A program made the translations under genes and the position numbers. Positions 35,946 to 47,288 of a stretch of DNA of 64,000 nucleotides are shown here, in pieces. Positions within the stretch are counted from its first letter, which is position 1. Each line of letters begins with the position of its first letter. This stretch comes from Lepidonotus clava. Taxonomy: Eukaryota; Annelida; Polychaeta; Phyllodocida; Polynoidae. Location: positions 36,503,795-36,567,794 of the forward strand of contig OW387150.1 of NCBI GenBank assembly GCA_936440205.1, read 5' to 3'. The notes beneath the pieces are model-generated. The model was given only the letters and a program-made list of their open reading frames with translations. It made no database searches and had not been told where the DNA came from.

Positions 35946-36301
35946 CCAAGCTTACCGAAGACAGATGGATAAAGGCTCTGACCTGGATAGATTCAAGTGA
36001 TATCATACATGAATATAAGAAAATCTCCCATTTGGTATCGTAAAACCTCTAATTGTCAATCCATTCTTAACCTGATCATTTCCTCACAATTTTGTATTCA
36101 TAAGAAATATGAATATGAATTAAAATGAGCAGACTTTTATATTTTGGCTAGCTTATTAAAGCTGGAACTTACATAGCTCTATGATAGCAATACCCTAGGC
36201 CTCTACACGTTACATTGATATGAAAAGGATCAGGGCCGTCAGCTTTTCTGCACTGACTGACCCGCTGATCAACAGGGATCAGTCTTATTTGAACCCAGCT
36301 A

Positions 36302-36625
36302 AAGGCCTGTTTCCACCGAACGATTTTTCGCTAACGACGCCGAACGACACCGAACGACGCCGAACGATTTGCAAATCTTTGGTATTTTTGACGAAAAATC
36401 GTTCGGTGGAAACAAGAAATCGTTAGTACCGACAATTGTTAACGACACCGAACGACAATTTTGAACGACAAACCGACCGATTCACGAACGACAAAATATT
36501 AAACGTGTTTAATATTTCGCACGATTTCTGACATCGTGAACGACAAAATGAGGGCATTTGTCGTTCACAAAAGGCATGTCGTTCGGTGGAAACAACTTTA
36601 TCGTGATCATTGCGAACGACAAAAA
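36302..36625. repeat. Left subterminal repeats of the Harbinger
   Basis: At least ten AACGAC or CGAACGA motifs occur here. Longer inverted pieces of the tip (GTTCGGTGGAAACA at about 36400 and 36582) stand in both orientations. Such subterminal repeats are usually transposase or accessory-protein binding sites, which is inference here. Confidence 0.7.
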
Positions 36626-36714
36626 TTAAATAAACCGCGGAAAGTAGGTCAGCCAATAGGAAGCGAGTATTCTTTCACGTGATCTCAGCGTGGCCGTAAA
36701 CAGGACTCGGCAAG

Positions 36715-39700
36715 ATGGCGACGCCCAGGGCAAGCACGTCTGGAAGCAAATCGGGAAAAGCATCGTCAAATACACGTTTCAAATGGCCCAAAGCCAAAGA
36801 AGACGACCTAGCTGCGATGTATAAGGCCAAAGAGTATCTGTACAACCCGAATGCCGACGGATATCAAGATAGACCTCGTAAACTTCGATGCATTCATGCC
36901 TTCGCAAGGAAGTTAGGTATCGACTGTGAGTATACCGGTATTATCGTTCACCAACCACATGTTGAGATCCGACCTACATTAGTATCGTGAAACGTACATG
37001 AGTTCACGATTGAATCGTTTAAACCAATACATGTTTCGTAAACTGATTATGTTATTAGAAATACACTGAAACTAAATGTCTAAATATCTGTGTGCGAATA
37101 ATTCGACAAACTCTAAATGTATATACTGATGTCATCAATGGAATTTCTTAACTTAGTTCTTTACGGATGCTATAACTGTTTTAAATAATGTGTATAAGAA
37201 AACAAACAAATTGTTGAATATTGTTGAATATTTAAATTAACAGTAAATATATATTACTAAAAGATATTTGAGTTTGACATATTAAATCATTAAAGTGAAA
37301 AACTTTAGATTTAGTAAATATGTCCAGATTTTTTTTTTAAACAAATCTTTGTACTTGTTCATTGAACAAAATATTTAGAAAGATAAAAAATATAAAAATT
37401 GTTAGTCATGATTAAATTATCGTTGGTGTTTCTAAAAAAACAAATACATTCCATAGATAATTATTGTCTTTCAAAATAATCTTTCATCACCAACACTTTC
37501 CTTTGCAGTCAAACACGTTCTGAAGAGAGTGACGAGCTTCAGGACGCAGTTTACGAGGGAGAAGAACAAACTCGCAAAAGCCAAAAGTGGAAGTGCTCCT
37601 TATAAACAGACCAAACGTAAAAAACAAATGATGAAAATCCTGTCGTTCCTAAACCAGTACACCAGCACAAGGGAAACGAGGTCATCCCTTCCAAGGAAAG
37701 CAAAAACCAAGGTTCAATTGAATAATAATTATTTTCAATCTAAAGACAAATGATAATACTAATGTGGAAACAATATATTTTCAGTAACGTTTAATTGAAA
37801 GACATAAATGTTTTAACCCATAAAAAGACAACATGGAGAGAGTGTAGAAATAAAAAATTGCATTTCATTAAATTATGTCACAATTTGCGCGATTAATTAA
37901 ATGTCGTTCATTATAAATAATCTGATACATTATCTTGGGTTTAAATATTACAAAAGTAACTATTCCCAACGACAGAAATTGTTAAAGACAACAAGTAATT
38001 CTAGAATGTTTTAATGTAATTCATGCTTCGTAACAAAATGTCTTTCACTGACAACCAAAGATATTTTGTCTATATTAAGAAAATATTAAATAATATAGAC
38101 AATTATGTTCTTCATTACTTTCATCTCTTTTAATTTTATTGAAAGAAATTTTATTTTAAATTTTTTTCAGAAGGCCGGCGACACTTTGACACGTCAACTA
38201 CAGGAGCAGGAGCCCAGTCCTCCATCCCATGATGACGTTGACGCAGATGACGACTACAATCCCAAAGAAGAGGACAGCGACCAAGGAGACGCATCTTCAT
38301 CTGAAGATGAATCCGTCGGTGGAGAAGACTCCGAGTCTTCAGAGGCTGACATTGACGATCTACAAAAAGCTGATATCCAGGCACAAAAAACGGGACACGA
38401 CAAGGACGATGAGAAAGACAATGCACAACGGGAACCCGTAGATCTTTCAGTTGAACACGATAATTCTGGGGTTACAGAGTCGGGGCAGGACACCACATTG
38501 GATTATGACCTCGCCCAAGTCGTTCAAGAACTGGGCAACAAAACAATATCAGGTCTCAGCGACACAATTTCTGGAGAAGATGCAAACGTCACATTGGACA
38601 GCTCAACAGATCTTCATGAGTTAAATCTACGTCGCGACCTTATTTCCGAGCAACACAGAGTTCCTAGAGTTCATCTTTCTCCCTTGCCAGGAAGGATGGT
38701 CAAATATAAATCGGACGAATCCTATGACACGGACCGACAAGATGACGATAGTAGCCGACCAACGGAAAAGACAAAGAACATGTCGTGTGGTCTATCGTAC
38801 ACTCAAACCTCCAAGAATGAGGCAAGTTCATCATCAAAAACAACATTAGATGATGAAGTTCGATCACCAACACCTCCTGCACTTGAGGACGACACACAGG
38901 GGTCCCCTTCTCAATCACTGCTTAGTGGAAAAAAGGCAGGTTCGACCAAAAAGAAGAAACCTGTCGTTCAAAAGCAGTTTAATCTAAGAAGTCGGCCTAC
39001 AAGTCCACAAGTCATTACCCAACTAGTATCAGTCGTTAGGTCAGAAGACAGTACACAAAAAGATGACGACCAATCTGGAGCCGGTAGGACCGTTAAAACA
39101 TCCAGACGTAGTAAATCTCCAGCAGAATTGCATTCCAAACCAGACTCATCTAAAAAACAACAGATGGATCCTCCAAAAAAACTTGTAGGGTCTAAGCAGT
39201 CTTCTGCTGCTTCGTCAGCAGCTAGCACGCCGACAGCTAAATCCAAAAGAGAAGGTCGTTTATCGTTAAAAAAAAAAAAAACAGAAAGTAAAGAACAAGA
39301 AGATCCCAAGAAAAAAGTGACCGACAAAACTGATGAACATTCCCAAGCCGGGGATGACGTTATTGTCGTAACTACAGATGAGGACATTATTGGTCCTTCT
39401 CAACCGACCAAAAAAAAAAAGAAAAAAAACATTCTAACAGTGAAGATTCCTCCTACAAAAAAAGGGAAAGGACGAGGGAAAGGGTCTTCGGGAAAAACAT
39501 CGCAGCCAGGAAAGAGTGAGTCAAAAACTCCAGAAGAACAAATTGTTCAAATGCAACAGCAGAAACTAGAGATGATGTCCGAGATGAATGAGGCCTTCAA
39601 AGCAAAACAGCAACGACGAGATACCGTTGTATCTTTATGGGGCCAGATGCAGCTCCAAAAAATGGAGCTAATAAAAGACGAAGAAGTGTGCGATCAGTTG

Positions 39701-40501
39701 ATGGAGCATATATCCCACGTCACAAATAAGGCCTTACGCGGAAAATGGCCGGAAAAGGAGGTAGGACAAAAAAACACTAGATCCGATTCTACTGCGACAC
39801 TTCAAGAAGATGTCGTTGACGATCAGCCGACAAAGATGGTAACGAAGACCAGGAAAAGGAAAGATTCCGCACAATCGTCAACCCTCAGCGACGAGATGAA
39901 CATATCAATCGGGAACACTTCAGTTTGTCAAAGGACAAAACCGATCGCGGATGAATCTTTTTCAAGTCAACAGGCCAGACAGCTGCAACAAGTTGTCCCA
40001 TCAGAAATGATGCACCAGAATCCAGTAGCATTTTACCCAGGATTCATGACGTCGCCCCAACCCTTAGGACCTACACGTCCTCATTTTGAAATGATGCCAC
40101 ATCGTCCGAATCTCATGAATCCTCATATGCAAAATTTGCCTCGACCGACATTTCCCCCGTTTCAACCCCAAATTCCAGTTAATCCTGGCTGGAACATGCC
40201 ATCACCGTCTAATCAGATATACTGCCATAATTATAACCAGTACGCAACAGGGAGCGGAAATGTTGAATCGTGGCAACGACAGAACCAGGATCAACCAAAT
40301 GTCGTACAGCATCCGACACAACCCCAGAGAGCTCAAGATGATATGAACATCTCTACACACGACACCTCCATGTCCAGCGGAGGATTCCAGCATCAACATC
40401 AACAACTACAACAACTCCAAGACAATGCCGCTGGAGGATCCACAAGGAGTTCGACACCGACAAACCAAGTCGGTCTTCCAACCTATCAAAACATTGGCTA
40501 A
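36715..40501 (+). CDS. Harbinger MADF-domain accessory protein (about 914 aa, 3 exons)
   Basis: Exons 36715-36925, 37509-37711 and 38171-40501, with GT-AG introns in phases 1 and 0 that join without a break. Residues about 25-130 form a MADF (Myb/SANT-like) DNA-binding domain, with LAAMYKAKEYLYNP, RCIHAFARKLGIDFKHVLKR and FRTQFTREKNK followed by KILSFLNQY. The remaining 776 residues are disordered in appearance: acidic Asp/Glu/Ser runs (about 145-200), Lys-rich nuclear-localisation-like runs, a Gln/Met-rich probable coiled coil (about 590-665) and a Gln/Pro/Met-rich tail. PIF/Harbinger elements carry such a second protein, which brings the transposase to the nucleus and the element ends. The ATG (AAGATGGCG) is the first in frame. 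It is unusually long for this role. The second donor (AAG/GTTCAA) is weak. Confidence 0.85.
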
Positions 40502-42326
40502 AAAACATAGAGACAAGTTTAGTAGTTTAATGTTGTCAAAGACAAACCTAGATAAGAAAAGACTGTTATTATTTGGATACATTAGATTTGTTCAAATCTT
40601 ACATTTAATGTGAGAGAGACAAGAAATATGTGACTTTATTTTTTGTTATTATATTAACATTTTAAGTTTATAAAGACACAGCATTCACCATGGACGACAA
40701 GGGTTTAAAACATGTGGCCACGATAATTTTTTTTTTTTTTGGTCGGCACCGTTCATACACAGAAGTTAAAGAAACATTCAACAAAAAAGATGATTACTAT
40801 TGGATCAACATATTTGCATTTTATGTAATTCTTTGATGCCAGATGTTTGTAAAATTGTCTTTTGCATTTAGAATTTGTTAAGTTGTATTTTTTGGATTAA
40901 TATCTGTGATTGATGGAAGGGAAATATTTTAAGCGAAGCTCATATTTCAACGAACGACATTAAATATTACTTGTCGTAAAGTGTCGTTATATGATCGGCG
41001 AGACACACGGTTATTTTTCCACGATTAAGGCTTAATATGTGTTTGACATATAATAGTCATACTCTATTGTTCTTTGACCTGCGAGACACACATTTCTATC
41101 ACTGAAATCAAAGTTTTAAATCATTTTTAAAGTTTTGTGTAATTGTTAACGATATGAATATTGGATTTCCAAACATACAAAGATTAGAGTATGTATGATC
41201 AGACATTTTGTACTAAATTTTTTATTTTCTTTATGATATGTCCAAAATAAAGAACAATAATCATGGCATTTTAGGGTTTAACTTCAAAACTTCTATTACA
41301 AAACAAAAATAAATAGTATTAAGGTTTACTGTTCATTAAGACTATTGTATTTTGAGATTATATTAAGTGACGACATACAGTCACTACTGTTGGACTTAAT
41401 ATTGTCCTAACGATTATTCCATCTTTGAGGTTAAATAAATGTCTTCTTACTTTGCCTTGGTATGAGATGAAGTTGTGATTTCACCGAACGACTGCCTTTG
41501 TTTTTTGCCAAACTAAGAGAAATATCGTTAGGAGATTATAATGTTTTATAAATCGTGCCACACATAGTTGAAAGATTTTCTAAAAAAAAACCTACCGACA
41601 TTGCCAATCTCATTATAAAATATCTTTGTGTTATCCAATGTCGTTTGGTGAAAAGATGCCTTCATCTCAAGGAATTTTGATTATTTTTTATATATGTAAG
41701 TTTTATTTTTCTTAAGTACAGATATCATATTATTTGCAATGATTTGTCAGAGTCACAATGTTTTATTTCATTTGTTAATTCTGTAGTTCTTTTCCTTAAG
41801 TGACTATCTATTTATAAATCGTATGACACATTATTTCGGTGTTAATATCTTTACAGCATATCATTCTAATTCAAATTGGGTACACAGGATGTTTGGGTTT
41901 TAATAACCTAATTCTTGGTATTTCAATATTGTTGTGGAATTTAAACTAAGAAAAGGATCATTTTCGGTTCTATAGTACACAAACAAGATTAGAGTGTTGG
42001 ACTTGTTAAAAGACATTGTTTAATATAATAGACGACCAAAAATAAAAAGTTATGGAAGTTTGAAATGTTTATTTATTTCTCGTTGTCATTTTTATAGTAT
42101 TTTTTTTAAAGTTAATATTCATTATGGTTTTTTTATGTGTATGGAAACATATATATTCTTTTTTTTTAGACTTTAAATTTCAAAACGGATTAATTAAGTA
42201 GTTTAGGAAATGATTGATATCCAAAGTATAGACATTTATATTTGGTGTTTGTCGTAAGTCATAATTTTTTTATCGATTTAAATACCATGTCGTAATTAAC
42301 GACTGAACTAAAGACATGTCACACGA

Positions 42327-44236
42327 TTAGACTTGCAAGCATTTGTTTTGCCAAGGAACTCGTCCTGCAATACTGAGAAAGTAATCGGCTAGTGTTTCTC
42401 GGATTCTTTTGGCGAAGATGGTTGGATTCCTTGCTCCTGCTGGGTAGATGTCGGGAAGTTGATGGGGACTTGTTCTCCAGTCTCCAGGGATTTCGTCGTG
42501 ATTCAGATCTTCGTAATCAATCATTCCGGGTGGTATATAGTTACGACCACAACGACGCCGGAGCATGTTGTGGAGGCAAGAAGCTGCTAGCACTACCGAT
42601 TCGACTCTGTCTGGTTCAAGATGTATGTCGGTGAGGAAAACACGAAATCTATTTGCGATTATCCCAAACGCATTCTCCGATACGCGTCGTGCCCTGCTAA
42701 GACGATAGTTGAATATGGTTTGTCGGTCCGTTAATTCTCGTCGTGAGAAGGGTTTCATCATATGCTCATCAAGTGAGAAAGCATCGTCTCCAACAATGAC
42801 AAATGGAGTTTCAACATTTGTTCCTGGCAGACATGTGGGACGGGGCAAGTCAACAGTGTCATGATCGATACCCTCTTTTAAGCTGCATCTTCCCCATATT
42901 CCTCCGTCGTTAGCTTTTCCTTCGGTCCCGACATCAACATATATTAGTTCATAATTATGATCTACTAAGGCCATCAATACGATTGATTTCGTTCGTTTGT
43001 AGTTATGGTATGTCGAGCCGCTGTTTGCTGGAGTCACAATTCTCACATGTTTCCCGTCGAGCGCTCCCACACAATTAGGAAAATTCCATCGTGCTTGAAA
43101 TCCAGATGCAATCTCTTGCCATTTCTCCATCTCTTGAGGAGTCTTTGAATGAAACGACAAAAACAAAAAATAGTTACCGACAAAAATTAATAACGACTTT
43201 TTGTTTAAACATATTGCATAACTATTATTTAACGTTTTAAAACATTTTTTACTCTCCAATTATTTAAGAAAATCTTTAGTCCATAAAGGAAAAATTGATA
43301 TATCATTAATTTATGAAAAATTATAGTGTGTTTTCGATTGCCCATAGAATTTTTTGTTATTTTTATTACCGTAAGATATTCATCTTTCAAAGCACTGTAA
43401 ATTCCTTCACCTAGAAATAAATTATTATGCTCAGATATGATAACATAAATTAATAAATAATTTGTTCTTTGAAAGTAATATTCATCAAAATACATATCTT
43501 TAACACACATTGATAATGTTGCGTTTACGATTTTTTTGGTCAACTACTGAATTGTCGTTTAAGTTTTAATTTATTAGTTAATTATTTGTCTTTCCTTACC
43601 GAAAGCTAAGAACTTAAGAACTGCACTGAGAACTTCTGCTGCTGGTATCGCCTTTCGTGCATTGGTGTTCATCTTTTGTATGAAGGGGGTGACCTTCCCT
43701 AGTAGATAATAGAAAGTGTCGGTATCCATCCGTAACATACAACGGAATTCCTCGCGATCATGAAGCTGTAAAGACAAAAGTATAATTTTTATATGTTGTG
43801 ACATTACATTCAGTGTTCACGATCAAATTATGTCCACTTATACAAGCAACACTAATTAATTAAATTTATTTATAATGACCATACTTCATGCCTCTGTCGA
43901 ACAACACACATTTGTTTTACGACCAAGAAAGACCATGAAAGATTTATATCACAGTATACATTTTAATATAGGTAGTTAGCCTTTATTGTGCCTTTTCAAT
44001 AATTTTCTTTAAAGATAACTATTTCGCATTGCAAATCTTACCCTAAGCTCCTCTTGAAGTTTGTACATGGTGTTTGGATGCGGTGAAGAACGCTCCAAGA
44101 TCCAAGGCTTTACCCATACTGAGTGGATACGTCTCGGTTTTCTTTTTCTAAGTCGGAAGAAACGAAGAATTTCAAGAATCTCGTCATCGTCATCCATAAC
44201 TTCCCACATATACCTCATGAAATCGTCGTCCTCCAT
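42327..44236 (-). CDS. Harbinger DDE transposase (HARBI1-like, about 405 aa, 4 exons)
   Basis: Exons 44236-44042, 43765-43600, 43410-43370 and 43142-42327, all GT-AG, with phases 0, 1 and 0 matching. The catalytic domain shows NFPNCVGALDGKH (Asp163), FVIVGDDAF (Asp253) and RLSRARRVSENAFG (Glu290), the DDE_Tnp_4 triad, plus the NDGGIW and CLHNML family motifs. The N-terminal exon has an acidic start then a basic RLRKRKPRR run. Relatives have about 25 residues of helix-turn-helix-like sequence between the equivalent of FLAFG (exon 2) and EGIYSALKDEYL (exon 3). I find no such exon in the 189-bp intron, so this copy may be internally deleted. The gene converges on the MADF gene. Length is normal for the family. 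Confidence 0.88.
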
Positions 44237-44512
44237 TTTGGATCACGTTGTGCACGATAGTTCAAACGAGATAAAACAATAATATTATGATTTCCAAGTT
44301 GTCGTTCCATTTTTGTCGTTCTTCTGAACGATAAAATTTGGTCGTTAGAAAAAATTTTTTTTTTGTCGTTCGGTGGAAACACTTTTGTCGTTAGGTCACC
44401 AACGATTTTTATGAACGATACTTTCCAACGACAAAAAAAAAATTGTCGTTACCTTTTGTCGGTTGAAAATGTCGTTCAAAAAAATGGAAATCGTTCGGTG
44501 GAAACCCGGCTT
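44210..44512. repeat. Right subterminal repeats of the Harbinger
   Basis: GTCGTTCGGTGGAAACAC at 44367 and TCGTTCGGTGGAAACCCG at 44491 repeat the tip. GTCGTT or AACGA occurs at least ten times between 44300 and 44490, mirroring the left end. The transposase start codon lies just inside, so these repeats may double as its promoter region. Confidence 0.7.
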
Positions 44513-44514
44513 TA

Positions 44515-45204
44515 CCTTCCAACAAAGAAAGGACCCAATGACAAAACACTTTCTATGTTTATGCCTGATAACGAGAGGTAATTCCAATGCCATGACACAT
44601 TTCTATGATTATATAATCTATATCTGAGAATTTGCAAATATTATATTTTCCAAGCTTGTTATATTGTGATGCATTAAGCACTTATGGTGTTGAGGTCAGA
44701 TTCCTTTGATTTGTTATAAAAGTATGACAACAAGAACAAAATTGGTCCCTTTCTATCAAGCTGACCTATAGGGTGGATAGACTACTGCCTAGACATACAT
44801 AGACACAGGTATTCTGAACTGTTACACAGATGAACGTAGCAGCTCTTGTTCCCACATATGTGACTCACTGACAAATATGAAAAGAATTGTTATGGCTATC
44901 TTTCCACTTTTGCAAACGTATCACAAAATATTCAAGGCATTTTCTCTGCAATTAAGTATCCCAAATTCAGAAAGCTGTCCGGAAAATAATATACAAGTTA
45001 TATTCATGGGGTACAATCCCTACAAAAGTCGCATCATAATCACATTCAAAGAATGTCCAATTACATGCAAAACACATGAAAATGTATACCAAAATACAAA
45101 TTTCAAAAATTTCATAGTCCCATGGAGATACTTTTGGGGATTATTGTGGATGTTATTGATTTCTTTTTCGATTGCCTCCCCAGGTTTGGTTCATGTAGTG
45201 TGAG
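44515..45204. other. No gene recognised
   Basis: AT-rich. The open frame at 44877-45203 has no domain, and its end runs into the C-rich array. Confidence 0.4.
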
Positions 45205-45760
45205 CATTATATCACCCCTACCCCCTATCCCCCTACCCCCTACTCCAATCCCCCCTACCACCTACCCCCTTTCCCTCTACCCAGCTAACCCTCTACCCCT
45301 CTACCCCTCTACCCCCTAACCCCTGCCCTCTACCTCCTACTCCCCCTCTCCCTACCCCCCTCGTCCTACCCCCTATCCCCTACCTCCATACCCCCAACGC
45401 CTAGCCCCTACCTACCCCCTAACTACCCCCTACCCCTCTACCTACCCCCTACCCTACCCCCTACCCCTCTGTGGCTGCACCACTGACTCCTACCCTGTAA
45501 GGAGGTCCCTACCACCCTATCCCCTACCCCATATCCTCCTACACCCCTACCCCCATCCCCCCTACCCCCATCCCCATGTGGCTCCACCGCTGACCCCTGC
45601 CCTGTAAGGAGGTCCCCCACCCCACCTACCACCTACACCCCTATCCCCCTATCCCCTATCCCCCTTCCCAGCTAACCCTCTACCCCCCTACACCTACCCT
45701 CTACCCCCATGTGGCTGCAGCACTGACCCTTGCCCTGTAAGGAGATCCCCTGGTGGCCAA
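45205..45760. repeat. C-rich CCCCTA-type array with a higher-order unit
   Basis: CCCCTACC/CCCCTATC words fill the region. A longer segment (GTGGCTGCACCACTGACTCC, then TACCCTGTAAGGAGGTCCC) recurs at about 45470, 45579 and 45711, showing a higher-order unit of 110-130 bp. The - strand is rich in runs of three to six G and should be able to form G-quadruplexes. Confidence 0.85.
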
Positions 45761-46456
45761 CTGGGAAACTAATTAGGACAGCCCACCTGAGGCTCTGGGG
45801 AGGACCAGGTGCCCCAGGGAGGGGGGAGAGGTTTCTTAAAGGGATTAAGGACTGTCTAGCAGGTTTCTGAATGAACCAGCATATATAGCCATGGTATGAT
45901 TTGTGAGGTTAGACCAATACTAGGAAAAACTAACCATGATGAAATCATCTGTCTCTGTATTTTTTTCAACATATAATTTAATGGTTGTGCAAAGACTAAC
46001 TTTTAATATAAGATCACCAAAACGTGATCACATGACCACATCTGCACAAGGTCTATTCATTAAATGGAATGGTGGAGGAATAAATACATAATCAATATTG
46101 TTTGTTGCAAGCTAAAACCTTATTCTTATTGGAAAATCCTGAATAAAGTGTCCAATGCTGACATATTATGATCTGATTATTTTCTAATAATCCTCAGAGG
46201 GGATTTGATGACGGTAGGGTTACCGAGGAAGCAGAAAATGACACAAACTCTTAATCGTTTGCAACTAAATTAACCAATCAATTGAATAAGAAATGTCAAG
46301 TAGTTAATATTGATTCGTACACCTGGGAAATAAGAATTCTTAAATAAGACAGTAGGATATCAACTCCTTTTGTAAAATGAGACCTCATAATCGATATGGA
46401 ACCTTGATTTATATCAAAATAAGGGAGAAACATGCTTCAATGTGATAACACTTTAA
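45761..46456. other. No gene recognised
   Basis: AT-rich, with no exon or repeat family. Confidence 0.45.
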
Positions 46457-47284
46457 CCCTTTCCACCCGCCGGATGCGCTGAGGCATCGCCGCCGTAATC
46501 GCGCCCGATGCGCCCAGGCATCACCACCCAAAACACGCCCGATGCTTTCAAGCATCTTCCCGTGAGATTTGGCTTTATTTTGCTTAAAATCGTCCGAAAA
46601 TCGTTAGAAAAAGCCCAAATCGCCTAGAATTTCTTACAGAATAAAGCAAAAAGTCAAAAAGTCATAATTTTTTTATTTTTTTTCCCTGTAACTATGGCAA
46701 CGGGGAGCATCACAGGGGTCCCGAGCCCAGTGCCAGTGGCCCGCACAGCAGCACGCTCCCCGGCGGAAGCATGTGCAAATAGCACTGGATTTCAGCCAAA
46801 AATCTATCGATTTACACCGGATTTTCACGATATATGCAATTAGCAGTGTCCCTACCTTGGTAATATGATCTCCATATATGCTGATAAATCCAATATTTTC
46901 CACAGGATGCCGATGTTTCACTCCTCCATGTTCGCCGAGCACCCGCCATCCGGGGCATCCCGCCCGGCGAGTGTGGCGCAAATTTCCAAATTGGCAAATG
47001 GTTTTCCGCGCAAAATGCGAAAAATATCGCATGTACACGGGAAAACTTGATATCCCCGTGATCCTTGTCGCATATTCTACCCAAATATCACAAAAAGAAT
47101 GGTGCAAATCGGTCATTTCTGCGAAATCTGACGGAAATTCGTGCGGGCATCCTCCTCCCCTGCTCGCCGATCGCCCCGCGACCGGCGCAATGCTGCAACA
47201 GGTGGCGTCGTCTGGCGGGAACTGCAAGAGCTACAGGGCGTCGTAGTGTGCACACTTCCCGCTAGGGGAGGCGGGTGGAAAGGG
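46457..47284. mobile_element. piggyBac-like non-autonomous element, 828 bp
   Basis: TTAA on both sides (46453-46456 and 47285-47288) and 15-bp identical inverted tips CCCTTTCCACCCGCC. Inside the left end, GATGC(G/T) and GGCATC/AGCATC words recur in inverted pairs. The interior is much more GC-rich than the flanks, which leaves long overlapping open frames on both strands (up to 184 codons). None shows a piggyBac transposase motif, so this is a deletion derivative or MITE. Confidence 0.88.
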
Positions 47285-47288
47285 TTAA

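Larger units (their letters stand above)
36302..44512. mobile_element. PIF/Harbinger DNA transposon, two-gene, apparently complete
   Basis: The left tip reads A-AGGCCTGTTTCCACCGAACG and the right tip is its imperfect inverse (TTTCCACCGAACGATTT is shared). It is flanked by TA on both sides, or by TAA (left) and TTA (right), both fitting the TWA target of Harbinger. Inside are two convergent spliced genes: a MADF protein (+) and a DDE transposase (-). Between their 3' ends lie about 1.8 kb of AT-rich DNA with AATAAA on the + strand at 41246 and on the - strand near 42070. The first and last 300 bp are packed with AACGAC/GTCGTT motifs. Length 8.2 kb. Apart from one possible internal loss in the transposase it looks whole, suggesting recent activity. 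Confidence 0.9.

Noticed and set aside
38105-40501. A single 798-codon host gene
   Set aside because: The first 22 codons lie before a clear acceptor (TTTTTTTCAG at 38170). The rest joins in phase to two upstream MADF exons, all inside Harbinger ends.
45205-45740. Interstitial telomere
   Set aside because: The words are irregular CCCCTA/CCCCTACC rather than a constant CCCTAA, and a higher-order unit interrupts them.
46673-47246. Protein genes of 122-184 codons on both strands
   Set aside because: They lie wholly within a non-autonomous piggyBac-like element, overlap each other and show no domain.
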